A DNA stretch of 64,000 nucleotides, taken from positions 496,001-560,000 of the forward strand of contig NZ_BSSQ01000001.1 in NCBI RefSeq assembly GCF_030161375.1, written 5' to 3'. This document shows positions 17,413 through 25,477 of this stretch, piece by piece (position 1 is the stretch's first letter; every line of letters starts with the position of its first letter). The notes beneath the pieces were generated by a model. It was not told the origin of the DNA, searched no databases, and saw only the letters and a program-made list of their open reading frames with translations. Source of the stretch: Paenibacillus glycanilyticus (GTDB lineage: Bacteria > Bacillota > Bacilli > Paenibacillales > Paenibacillaceae). The position numbers and the translations under genes are program-made.

Positions 17413-18336
17413 TTACCCTTTCGTTCCCGTAAACGCAATGCCTTGCACGAAGTACTTCTGAAGCAGAAGGAACAGAATCAGAATCGGCAGGATTGCGATC
17501 AGCGCGCCGGCCATCATTGGTCCAAAGTCGGTCTGATGGTTGAATGAGAATGCCTGCAAGCCCATCTGAATCGTCGCTTTCGCCGGATCATTCAAGATGA
17601 TCATCGGCCACAGGAAGCTGTTCCAACCCGCCTGGAACGTAAAGATAGAGAGCGTTGCAAGTGCCGGCTTCGTCAGCGGCAGATAAATATTCCAGAAGAT
17701 GCGGAACTCTCCCGCTCCTTCAATCCGCGCCATCTCCATCATGTCGGAAGGCAGCGTCAGGAAGAACTGCCGCATGAAGAACACCGCGAAAGAACCCGAA
17801 GCGCCCGGCAAAATAATGCCCCAGAACGAGTTCAGGAAGCCGTTGCCTCCGCCGCCCAGAATGTCATTGCCGCCAATGAGCGGGAAATGCTTCAGCACGT
17901 AAAAGCTTGGAATCATCGTTACAATGCCCGGAATCATCATGGCTGCGAGCAAAATGCGGAACAACGGCTTGTTCAGCTTGAAGTTCAGCTTAGCAAACGC
18001 GTAACCGCTGATCGAACCAAAAAACAAGTTGCACAATACGCCTGATGCCGCGAGAATAAACGAGTTGGCAAAGTATCCGGCAAAAGGCACGGTCGTAAAG
18101 GCCGCCTTATAATGTTCCAGCGTCAGAGTGGACGGAATCCACTTGATCGGCACGGAGAAGATTTCATTGCTAGGTTTAAACGAGGTAATCAAGCTCCAGA
18201 AAAACGGCAAAAACATCGCTGCCGCTATAACGATTGATACGACATAAAACAGGACGGTCGCGAGCGCCTTCTTGAAGGTATAAGAAGGCTGCTTTGGCGC
18301 ACGTACAGGAACGGGTGTTACCATTGGCTGTGCCAT
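17413..18336 (-). CDS. Sugar ABC transporter permease (MalG type)
   Basis: 307 aa. After a short cytosolic N terminus (residues 1-25, Pro-rich) come six membrane segments and the EAA-like loop MARIEGAGEFRIFWNIYLPLTKP near residues 205-227. The C terminus KYFVQGIAFTGTKG is typical of MalG permeases. AAGGAGG lies 7 nt before the ATG. It pairs with the permease encoded just upstream at 18349-19236 to import manno-oligosaccharides, as judged by the GH125 and GH76 genes in the same operon. Confidence 0.92.
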   Translation of the reverse strand: MAQPMVTPVPVRAPKQPSYTFKKALATVLFYVVSIVIAAAMFLPFFWSLITSFKPSNEIFSVPIKWIPSTLTLEHYKAAFTTVPFAGYFANSFILAASGVLCNLFFGSISGYAFAKLNFKLNKPLFRILLAAMMIPGIVTMIPSFYVLKHFPLIGGNDILGGGGNGFLNSFWGIILPGASGSFAVFFMRQFFLTLPSDMMEMARIEGAGEFRIFWNIYLPLTKPALATLSIFTFQAGWNSFLWPMIILNDPAKATIQMGLQAFSFNHQTDFGPMMAGALIAILPILILFLLLQKYFVQGIAFTGTKG

Positions 18337-18348
18337 TACTATACCTCC

Positions 18349-19236
18349 TTACACAATCGGCTCTTCGGATTTGTTAATGCGCATATTGATGAACGAGAAG
18401 ATCAGGATCGCCACGGCCAGCACAAAAGCTTGCGCGGAAGCGTAACCCATCTTGAGCTGGTTGAAGCCTTGGTTATAAATCAGGTAAACCGGCGTTTTCG
18501 TTACGTTGCCCGGACCGCCTTGCGTCAAGACAAACGCTTGGTCGAACATTTGCAGCGCCCCGATAATTGCCATCGTACTTACGAGGAAGGTTGTTGGACG
18601 AAGCTGCGGCCACGTAATGTAGCGGAACCGGTCAAACGCCGTAGCCCCGTCCAGCTTCGCCGACTCGTACAAATAATCCGGCACGCCTTGAAGACCGGCA
18701 ATATAAATGATCATGTTGGAGCCAACCGACTGCCACAACGTCACCATAATAATCGAGAACATAGCCGTCTCGGTCTGAGCGAGCCACGCCGGTCCGGTAA
18801 TGCCGACATAACTGAGCAGATTGTTGACAAGGCCAAATTCCGGATGGAGCAGCCAGATCCATACCGTGGATGCCGCAACGGCGGAGGTCAACGTCGGAAG
18901 ATAGTTAAAGGTACGGAACAGCCTGACGCCAAACCTTTTGAAGTTTAGCAGCATCGCAAGCAGCAAGGAAATTATAATGTTGAGAGGTACAAATATAACG
19001 GAATAGAAAAAGACGTTTTTGAAGGAAAGCCAGAACAGATCGTCCTCCAGCAACTTCTTGTAATTGTCCAGCTTGACGAATTCCATTCGGCTGACCACGT
19101 CGTAATTGGTGAAGCTTAAATAGAGTGCCATCACTACGGGTATAACGGTAAAAGCGAAAAACAGCAGCATCGTTGGCGTAATAAACAGATAGGCCATCCG
19201 GGCCTGATGTTGGTTCAGCTTGCCCATTGAAGACAT
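18349..19236 (-). CDS. Sugar ABC transporter permease (MalF type)
   Basis: 295 aa from the ATG at 19236, which has AAGGAG 8 nt upstream; a GTG two codons earlier is too close to that site. Six membrane segments, the first at MAYLFITPTMLLFFAF, and an EAA loop ESAKLDGATAFDRFRYITWP (about residues 186-205). It lies between the binding protein and the second permease of the mannan operon. Confidence 0.92.
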   Translation of the reverse strand: MSSMGKLNQHQARMAYLFITPTMLLFFAFTVIPVVMALYLSFTNYDVVSRMEFVKLDNYKKLLEDDLFWLSFKNVFFYSVIFVPLNIIISLLLAMLLNFKRFGVRLFRTFNYLPTLTSAVAASTVWIWLLHPEFGLVNNLLSYVGITGPAWLAQTETAMFSIIMVTLWQSVGSNMIIYIAGLQGVPDYLYESAKLDGATAFDRFRYITWPQLRPTTFLVSTMAIIGALQMFDQAFVLTQGGPGNVTKTPVYLIYNQGFNQLKMGYASAQAFVLAVAILIFSFINMRINKSEEPIV

Positions 19237-19327
19237 CGGCACTTCTCCTTTCGTTAGGGGGCGTTCCCACCTAGGTTGTTGGAATAAGGAAAGGGAGGTC
19301 TCCCTCCCTTCCCCCTTCCTATAGTTG

Positions 19328-20662
19328 TTATTTCACGTCTTCGTTGTCCGCAAGCTGCTGGTCTCCCCGCTCCTGCGCTTTCTTAAGCGTTTCCTCGGCG
19401 CTTTGTTTCTTCTGTTGGTACAACTGCAGGTTCGGGATAAGCGCTTCGGTCTCCATGACGGAGTATCCAGGGTGAGCCGGACGGGTCTTCGCAAATTCCA
19501 GCGTATCGAGGAACGGCTTCCAGAGCGGATCTCCCGTGAAGAACGCATCGTCAAGCGCTGGTTTGTAGCCGGGAATGTTCAAGCTTGTTTTCGCCCACAG
19601 CAAAGCGTTGTCCTTATTGGCCGTCCACCACTTGATGAACTCCCATGCTTCTTCCTGATGTTTCGAAGCTTCCGGAATAACGAGGCCAAAGCCGCCCATC
19701 ACGCCGCCTTTGTCGCCGTTTGGTCCTGCAGGAGGCGGTACAACTCCGAAGTCCAGATCTTTGCCGTATTTCTTGTACGTGCTAAGCATCCATGGGCCAT
19801 TGTAGGTCATGGCTACTTTGCCGGTCGCAAATGCGTCCGTACCTTCGCCAAGGCCTTGCTCAAAGCCAACTTTGTACACTTTGTCGTCATTGAGCATACG
19901 GTTCCAGTAATCTAGGACCGCAAGACCTTTTTCATTATTAAAGTTCGTTTTCTTGCCGTCGTCGGTCAGCATGCTGCCGCCGGCTTGTTGAAGATACATA
20001 TTAAAGAGTCCGTTATCGGCAAGCGAGAAACCTGCCACTTCAAGTTTGCTTCCGTTCCATTTGGTCGTTTTGATCGCCGCTTGCTCAAGCTCATCCCAAG
20101 TTGTAGGAGGCTGCGCTACGCCCGCGTCGTTCAGAAGTTTTTTGTTATAAAACAAAGCGCGCGCATCCACCGTCAAAGGCAGTCCGTATAGCTTGTCGCC
20201 GTTCGACAACTCGTTCATGGCTTCGCCATAGAAGTCATCTTTGTTGAGGCCGTCTCTCGATACGAGATCATCGATCGGATGAAGCACGTTTTTCGGAGCG
20301 TAGAGTGGCGTACGCCATCTGTCCCAGAGCAGAACGTCAGGCGCGCCGCCGGATGTAGCCGCTGTCAGGAACTTCGTAATAAGGTCCTGCTGGAGCATAT
20401 ATTTCACGTGAATTTTGTCTTGCGATTTGTTGAACGCGTCTACCATCGTCTGGAATTGCTTCTGTCCGTCGCCAGCCCAGTCGCCCCAGAACGTAATCTC
20501 TACAGCCTTGCCGCCTCCGGCATTACCCGAAGCGTTGTCTGTCTGCGCGTTTGTCCCGCTGTTTGCGTTCGTATTGCCGTTATTGTTTGTTGTTGTTTTC
20601 GCGCATCCGGCCGCTGTTGCTACTACCGTCACCAAGGCGATCATTGTGATCCATTTTTTCAC
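19328..20662 (-). CDS. Sugar ABC transporter substrate-binding lipoprotein
   Basis: 444 aa. The lipoprotein signal spans residues 1-20 with AAGC as lipobox, followed by an Asn/Thr/Gly-rich linker (about 21-50) typical of Gram-positive tethered binding proteins. The family 1 fold is shown by EITFWGDWAGDGQKQFQTMVDAF and by KVAMTYNGPWMLSTYKK and GGFGLVIPEASKHQEEAWEFIKWW. As part of the GH125-GH76 operon it most likely binds alpha-1,6-manno-oligosaccharides. The operon has no ATPase gene. It lies about 80 bp after GH125. Confidence 0.92.
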   Translation of the reverse strand: MKKWITMIALVTVVATAAGCAKTTTNNNGNTNANSGTNAQTDNASGNAGGGKAVEITFWGDWAGDGQKQFQTMVDAFNKSQDKIHVKYMLQQDLITKFLTAATSGGAPDVLLWDRWRTPLYAPKNVLHPIDDLVSRDGLNKDDFYGEAMNELSNGDKLYGLPLTVDARALFYNKKLLNDAGVAQPPTTWDELEQAAIKTTKWNGSKLEVAGFSLADNGLFNMYLQQAGGSMLTDDGKKTNFNNEKGLAVLDYWNRMLNDDKVYKVGFEQGLGEGTDAFATGKVAMTYNGPWMLSTYKKYGKDLDFGVVPPPAGPNGDKGGVMGGFGLVIPEASKHQEEAWEFIKWWTANKDNALLWAKTSLNIPGYKPALDDAFFTGDPLWKPFLDTLEFAKTRPAHPGYSVMETEALIPNLQLYQQKKQSAEETLKKAQERGDQQLADNEDVK

Positions 20663-20743
20663 TTTTCATGCCTCCCTTTTTAATTAGCTCACCTATTTCG
20701 AAGAATACCGCCTGATACAGGCTGGCATTCTATGAAACCATCG

Positions 20744-22039
20744 TTATTTCGTCTGTACCCGAATGCCGCAATAATCAAGAAGTAGCTCGCTGAACATCAT
20801 ATTGGCCCAGGAGAACCATGGACGGCTGAATTGGTACGGATCATCGACATGGAAACCTTCGTGCATAAAATTCGTCCCTGCCGTTGTTGCCTCCATAAGA
20901 CCAAGCAACCGTTCTTTCTCGGAGATGTCCGAAGTGGTGAGTCCCTGCATCGCCAGCGCGATATGCCAGATATAGCGGTCCGGCGTATGCGGGCTTCCGA
21001 TTCCGGCTGCCGCTTCGCCTTCGAAGTAATAAGGATTCGTGCTGCTTAAGATGAGGCGGCGCGTATTCCGGTAAATCGGATCGTCCTCGGAAGTGTATCC
21101 GAGATAAGGAATTGACAAGAGACTTGGCACATTCGCATCATCCATGAAGTTGTAATTCCCAAGCCCGTCGGTTTCATAAGCGTATACTTTGCCAAACTCC
21201 GGATGATCGGTCATGCCGTAGCGCTCAATGCCTTGATTGATCTCCCCGCCAAGCTGAGCCGCGCGTGCTGCCAGCTCCCCGTCGCCAAGCACCTCAAGCG
21301 CTATTTCCTGCAAATACCGGAGCACAACAACCGCAAACATATTTGCCGGAACGAGATAGCCGTATGTACAAGCATCGTCGCTTGGGCGGAAGCCGCTCCA
21401 TGTCATCCCCGTATGGGCGGTCTCCGTTCCTTTCCCTTCGCGCAGGAGCGTATCGGTCGGCGCGCAGTTGAAGCGCTGGAAGCGGTAAGGCGATGCGGTC
21501 TCATGGTTCTGCTCCGTCGTCCAGAGATTCAGAATCGCTTCTGCCGCCTGGCGGAACGTATCGTTAAATTGCGAAGTTCTGCCGGTATTTTTCCACAGTA
21601 GGTAACTGAGCTGCAAAGGATAACATAACGAATCAATCTCGTATTTCCGCTCCCAGACGGAAGGTCCCATCTCGGTCAAATCATCCTGATGCCCTTTGCC
21701 GGTTGGCCCGTTGTTGAAGGCATTGGCATACGGGTCAAGCAAGATCGAAGCCATTTGCCTTTGGACCAGCCCTTCGATCAAATCGGCCAGCTCGGCATCC
21801 TCTGCCGCCAATACCAGGAACGGTCTAAGCTGCGCCGCGGAATCGCGAAGCCACATAGCTGGTATATCACCTGTTATAACAAATGTTGTACCGTCCGGCA
21901 TGCGTTGGATCGTCGTCTGCAGCGTATTCTGGATCGCTTTCTCAAAAATCGCTGCCCAATTCGGATGTTCCGGTGTTTTTTCCTTGATGATTTCCACCAA
22001 TCTGGTTAAGGATGCTGGAATTTCTGTCGATTGTGTCAT
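20744..22039 (-). CDS. GH125 exo-alpha-1,6-mannosidase
   Basis: 431 aa from the ATG at 22039, which has GGAGG 9 nt upstream; an open frame 12 codons longer lacks a ribosome site. GH125 motifs: TGDIPAMWLRDSAAQ (about residues 55-69), VWERKYEIDSLCYPLQL (about 128-144), SGFRPSDDACTYGYLVPANMF (about 204-224) and the closing HEGFHVDDPYQFSRPWFSWANMMF. No signal peptide, so it trims mannose from imported alpha-1,6-manno-oligosaccharides by inversion. It is the first gene of the operon that also holds the importer and three GH76 genes. Strong promoter just upstream. Confidence 0.92.
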   Translation of the reverse strand: MTQSTEIPASLTRLVEIIKEKTPEHPNWAAIFEKAIQNTLQTTIQRMPDGTTFVITGDIPAMWLRDSAAQLRPFLVLAAEDAELADLIEGLVQRQMASILLDPYANAFNNGPTGKGHQDDLTEMGPSVWERKYEIDSLCYPLQLSYLLWKNTGRTSQFNDTFRQAAEAILNLWTTEQNHETASPYRFQRFNCAPTDTLLREGKGTETAHTGMTWSGFRPSDDACTYGYLVPANMFAVVVLRYLQEIALEVLGDGELAARAAQLGGEINQGIERYGMTDHPEFGKVYAYETDGLGNYNFMDDANVPSLLSIPYLGYTSEDDPIYRNTRRLILSSTNPYYFEGEAAAGIGSPHTPDRYIWHIALAMQGLTTSDISEKERLLGLMEATTAGTNFMHEGFHVDDPYQFSRPWFSWANMMFSELLLDYCGIRVQTK

Positions 22040-22085
22040 GCAAGTATGCCTCCTTGATACTGTAACTAATGTCATCTCATTTCCA

Positions 22086-22099
22086 GTAAAACGCTTTCA
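22086..22099. promoter_or_regulatory. cre-like operator of the mannan operon
   Basis: Read on the minus strand TGAAAGCGTTTTAC keeps the TGAAANCGNT half of a cre site. It lies 14 bp downstream of the -10 box. The first ten bases are identical to those at 2660-2669 in front of the other importer operon, which suggests a shared regulator, probably CcpA. Confidence 0.45.
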
Positions 22100-22112
22100 T
22101 TTCGATATAGCT

Positions 22113-22141
22113 ATTATATTGGCATGTATATGGTATGTCAA
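22113..22141 (-). promoter_or_regulatory. Promoter of the GH125/ABC/GH76 operon
   Basis: On the minus strand TTGACA (22141-22136), a 17-bp spacer and TATAAT (22118-22113): an exact consensus sigma-A promoter, so control must be by repression. AT-rich, partly palindromic DNA overlaps and precedes it (GGTATAAACATTATAC region, about 22155-22172), a likely site for the AraR-type regulator encoded upstream. Confidence 0.8.
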
Positions 22142-22203
22142 TATGTAATTTTGTATAATGTTTATACCAATCTTTTATACTATTTAAACAGGACTTCAGG
22201 CAC

Positions 22204-22230
22204 AAAAAAAGCCTCCGTAATGGAGGCTTT
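22204..22230 (-). terminator. Terminator of the GntR/LacI regulator gene
   Basis: AAAGCCTCC / GGAGGCTTT around ATTAC, followed on the minus strand by TTTTTTG, 30 bp after the regulator's stop codon. It separates the regulator from the strong promoter of the operon it probably controls. Confidence 0.85.
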
Positions 22231-22260
22231 GACGACATGCTTTTCTATATTCGACAGTTA

Positions 22261-23415
22261 TTATGGTTTAACAGGGCCCGTGGAATCGCTAATGACAAGC
22301 GAGGCGTCCAGCAAAATTTTGCTTGGCACGGATTGCCCGCTCCGCAGTCTGAGCACGTTCTCGAATGCCGAACGTCCCATCTCATGCTGATTCTGGCTCA
22401 GGTGGGTAAACGGATATTTCCCGTTTGTCTCCGGACAATCGAAGCAAACAATCGAATAGTCTTCCGGAACGGACTTGCCCATCTGCTTCACCGCCTGATA
22501 CGCAATCTGGCTAATGTTGAACTCCGTCGCAAACAAAGCCGTCACTTGAGGATGCTTGTTCAGATGCTCGATAATCCGCTGAATATCCTTCTGCTTGTTT
22601 TCTTCCGAATTGTGTTTTGGAAGCGAGGACGTAATGTTCTCCATCCAGACTTCGCGGTCGACCACGATCCCTTTCTCCGCATGGGCTTGAATAAACCCTT
22701 CGATCCGTTCCTCGATGGCGGTTGTATCCACGGGCGGAGGCGATAGGAAAGCAATCGATTTGTGCCCAAGCTCAAACAGATGGTTTGTCCCATCCTTCGC
22801 CGCGCCTACGTTATCCGTTGCGATCGAGCTTGCGGAAATGCCCTTCAAATGGCGGTCGACAAGGACAAACGGGAAGTGGTTAATAACCAGCTTCAAGATC
22901 TCGGCGTTAAAGTATTCGCCTTGCGCAGGGAAAACAATGAGGCCGTCCACCCCAAGCTCCAGCAACCCTTTGATCGCTTCCTCTTCGAGAGCCGGAATGC
23001 CAAATGTACGCCGAAGCACCAGATAGCTGTTATGCTGGCGCGAAGCTTCCTCCATGCCGTAGATCAGACCGGTGCCGTAACTGTCCGCGAAGTCGGTAAT
23101 AACAAGGCCGATCAGCAGCCTGCCGTCTTCCTTCCGCGTCTTCTGGGCAGGTGTTCCCGTTGCTTGCGAAACCTGCTTCGCTTGCGGCGCCGGCTGGTCG
23201 GACACAAACGAACCGCGCCCCGGCTGCCGGACAATATATCCTTCGCTGGCTAGCAGCTCCAGCGCTTTCTTGCTCGTAATCCGGCTTACGTTGTATTCGT
23301 CGCCAAGCTCTTTCTCGGAAGGCACACGATCGCCAGGCTCGTATTTCTTCTCCACAATGTCTACGCGCAACGCTTCAAATATCCGTTCATACATCGGTTT
23401 CGATGATTCGTTCAT
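22261..23415 (-). CDS. AraR-type regulator: GntR DNA-binding domain fused to LacI-type sensor
   Basis: 384 aa. Residues 6-72 are a winged GntR domain (YERIFEALRVDIVEKKYEPGD, SEKELGDEYNVSRITSKKAL, GYIVRQPGRGSF). After a polar linker (about 73-98) comes a sugar-binding LacI-like domain (GRLLIGLVITDFADSYGTGL onward, with SIVCFDCP near residue 335). This architecture is that of AraR, a repressor released by its sugar. It stands just upstream of, and in the same direction as, the GH125/GH76 operon whose consensus promoter needs a repressor. The ligand is likely a mannose-containing sugar; that is inference from position. Confidence 0.9.
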   Translation of the reverse strand: MNESSKPMYERIFEALRVDIVEKKYEPGDRVPSEKELGDEYNVSRITSKKALELLASEGYIVRQPGRGSFVSDQPAPQAKQVSQATGTPAQKTRKEDGRLLIGLVITDFADSYGTGLIYGMEEASRQHNSYLVLRRTFGIPALEEEAIKGLLELGVDGLIVFPAQGEYFNAEILKLVINHFPFVLVDRHLKGISASSIATDNVGAAKDGTNHLFELGHKSIAFLSPPPVDTTAIEERIEGFIQAHAEKGIVVDREVWMENITSSLPKHNSEENKQKDIQRIIEHLNKHPQVTALFATEFNISQIAYQAVKQMGKSVPEDYSIVCFDCPETNGKYPFTHLSQNQHEMGRSAFENVLRLRSGQSVPSKILLDASLVISDSTGPVKP

Positions 23416-23464
23416 TCCGCTCTTCCCCCGTCTTCCACCGACAAGTGTTCAATATTTACATAAC

Positions 23465-23493
23465 AATATATCATGTTATATCACATTTGCCAA
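23465..23493 (-). promoter_or_regulatory. Predicted promoter of the AraR-type regulator gene
   Basis: TTGGCA (23493-23488), 17-bp spacer, TATATT (23470-23465) on the minus strand, about 50 bp before the regulator's ATG. The -10 area overlaps an AT-rich inverted repeat (ATATATCATGTTATAT), which may allow autoregulation. Confidence 0.5.
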
Positions 23494-23534
23494 GATGGAT
23501 TGACATATCAACTGCAGAAAGACGACAAAATGAA

Positions 23535-24230
23535 CTAAATCGGCATTTCCTTGCCGGTATAATCAACAAAGTTGAACCGGGACTCCGGCACGATACGGCC
23601 TTCCGTTAGGTCGAGGATTCCCTTCGCGCTTTGGCGCGGGTCCGTAGGCGCGTTCTCCCCGCCCATATCCGTCTTCATCCAACCCGGATGGACGCTTAGC
23701 ACCTTAATTCCCCTGTCTTTCACGGCAGACTGCAGCTGCTGCGTAAACATATTAACCGCCGTCTTCGAGATGCCGTAAGGATAATCTCCCGGATAGGCAT
23801 TCGAGATGCTGCCCGCTTCGGAGGAAATGTTAATGATGGCTCCCTGCTCGCCAGCCATAAGCGGCAAGAAATGCTTCACCACGCGCATGGGTCCAAACAG
23901 ATTAATATCAAACGTTCGAGCGACTTCGCTTATATCCAATTGTTCAATTGGCGTATTGCGCTCTACGAGTATAGCCGCATTATTAATTATTGCTCCAAGC
24001 GTCCGGTCCTGCTGCTTCATAGCTGCCGCAAGATCGGCCAAGCCCGCCTCATCGCTAACGTCCAACTGCGCCAACTCCAGTTGCTCGCCGTATTGAGCGG
24101 CAAGCGCAGCCAGCTTGCCTTCTACCTCAATATCCCGCACGCCTGCAATAACGCGATGTCCGCGCTCCAGCGCTTCTGCCGCCATTTCTGCGCCAAGTCC
24201 CCGGCTAGCGCCTGTAATAAGGATAATCAT
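23535..24230 (-). CDS. Short-chain dehydrogenase/reductase (SDR)
   Basis: 231 aa, a classical SDR. The cofactor motif TGASRGLG is at residues 6-13, NNAA (structural Asn) at about 87-90, the catalytic Ser in NISSEAGS at about 136-140, and YGISK (Tyr and Lys) at about 152-156. The substrate cannot be told; such proteins are often annotated as NAD(P)-dependent oxidoreductases of ketone or aldehyde groups. GAGGAG precedes the ATG. It lies downstream of a LacI gene but behind a terminator, and upstream of the AraR-type gene; it has no evident operon partner. Confidence 0.85.
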   Translation of the reverse strand: MIILITGASRGLGAEMAAEALERGHRVIAGVRDIEVEGKLAALAAQYGEQLELAQLDVSDEAGLADLAAAMKQQDRTLGAIINNAAILVERNTPIEQLDISEVARTFDINLFGPMRVVKHFLPLMAGEQGAIINISSEAGSISNAYPGDYPYGISKTAVNMFTQQLQSAVKDRGIKVLSVHPGWMKTDMGGENAPTDPRQSAKGILDLTEGRIVPESRFNFVDYTGKEMPI

Positions 24231-24287
24231 CTTACTCCTCCTCAGCCATTTGTCTTCTCTATCACTATACCACCGCAGGGATTAAAA

Positions 24288-24337
24288 AAGCTGCTCCGGC
24301 GTGGTCACCGCAAGCGGATGTCCTGCCAGAACAGCTT
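24288..24337 (-). terminator. Terminator of the LacI gene at 24339
   Basis: On the minus strand AAGCTGTTCTGGC pairs with GCCGGAGCAGCTT, followed by TTTTTAAT, one base after the LacI stop codon and about 55 bp before the SDR start. Confidence 0.7.
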
Positions 24338-24338
24338 C

Positions 24339-25346
24339 CTATGTACGCAAATCCATAACCGTCTGCCGCTCCACAATCTTATGCGAAGCAACTAGGCTAG
24401 GAACAACTTTTCCCGTCTCAATCATCGTAATCAGCTTGCTTGCGGCTTCCTGCCCCAATGCCAGCAAGGGTTGTCCGACCGTGGACAAAGCCGGATAAAT
24501 CATCCTCGACAGCCGAATGTTGTCATATCCCATAAACGATAGGTCGTCAGGCACCCGAATCCCATGCTGAAGGGCAACATTCATTGCCCCAACGGCCATC
24601 TCGTCCGTTGCCGCAAATACGGCCGTCACTCCCTTATCCTGCTTCAGAAGAGCTTCCATCGCCGTTCCCCCGCTGTCGTAATGAAAATCCCCGTATACGA
24701 CACGAGAGCTGCGGTAAGGAATTCCTTTGTCATACAACGCATCTTTATAACCTTGCAGCCTCGGCCTTCCGGCAACCGGATCATCAGGGGAACCGCTGAT
24801 CATGGCGATATCCCGGTGTCCCTTGTTAATCAAATAACAAACGGCGTCATACGATGCTTGTCTGTCATCCACGCGCACATAAGGAATATCAGGATCATCG
24901 CTTTCGGAAGAAACGAGCACAATCGGTACCTTCATCGTCTCCAGCAAATGCTTGTACTCGTGCTTAAGTACTTCGCTTACCACAATAATGCCGTCGATCT
25001 GTCTTTCGCGAAGCACCTGCAAATACTTCATCGTCCTATTCCCGTCAACTTCGGTATTGCATACAAGCACGCTATAACCCCGCTCCAGCGCAAATTCCTC
25101 AATGCCTTGCAGAACAGCGGAGGCAAATTCACTCGTAACAGCCGGGAACATCACCCCAATCGTTTGGGTGCGCCTGTTATTGAGGAAACGCGCAATTGCG
25201 TTTGGATGGTAACCCATATCCTCGATCGTTTTGATCACTTTTTGTTTCGTCTTGTCCGAGTATCCCGTGAGTCCGTTTAGAACGCGAGAAACAGTCGCAA
25301 TTGATACATTAGCTTCTCTAGCTACATCTCTGATTGTCGGTATCAT
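24339..25346 (-). CDS. LacI-family transcriptional regulator, probably autoregulated
   Basis: 335 aa. HTH and hinge helix at residues 3-56 (TIRDVAREANVSIATVSRVLNG, then YHPNAIARFLNNRR). The sensor domain continues with TIGVMFPAVTSEFASAVLQG and ends near FMGYDNIRLSRMIYPALSTVGQP. A 12-bp GTAACCGGTTAC palindrome with a central CG, the form LacI proteins favour, sits between its own -10 box and start codon. No sugar gene lies next to it, so its target regulon is elsewhere. Confidence 0.9.
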   Translation of the reverse strand: MIPTIRDVAREANVSIATVSRVLNGLTGYSDKTKQKVIKTIEDMGYHPNAIARFLNNRRTQTIGVMFPAVTSEFASAVLQGIEEFALERGYSVLVCNTEVDGNRTMKYLQVLRERQIDGIIVVSEVLKHEYKHLLETMKVPIVLVSSESDDPDIPYVRVDDRQASYDAVCYLINKGHRDIAMISGSPDDPVAGRPRLQGYKDALYDKGIPYRSSRVVYGDFHYDSGGTAMEALLKQDKGVTAVFAATDEMAVGAMNVALQHGIRVPDDLSFMGYDNIRLSRMIYPALSTVGQPLLALGQEAASKLITMIETGKVVPSLVASHKIVERQTVMDLRT

Positions 25347-25389
25347 AGACCATCCATCTCATTCCGTGAAGTATTGCCCGTTGTTAGGA

Positions 25390-25401
25390 GTAACCGGTTA
25401 C
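25390..25401. promoter_or_regulatory. LacI-type operator
   Basis: GTAACCGGTTAC, a perfect 12-bp palindrome with central CG, 5 bp after the -10 box of the LacI promoter and about 45 bp before its ATG. I found no second AACCGGTT in a promoter position in this window. Confidence 0.6.
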
Positions 25402-25405
25402 ACAA

Positions 25406-25435
25406 AGTATAGGTGGATGCAAAACTTTCTGTCAA
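25406..25435 (-). promoter_or_regulatory. Promoter of the LacI gene
   Basis: TTGACA (25435-25430), 18-bp spacer, TATACT (25411-25406) on the minus strand. Confidence 0.6.
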
Positions 25436-25477
25436 TCGCCGGATATTCGTTAATATTTTACTGAATTCCCATTGACG

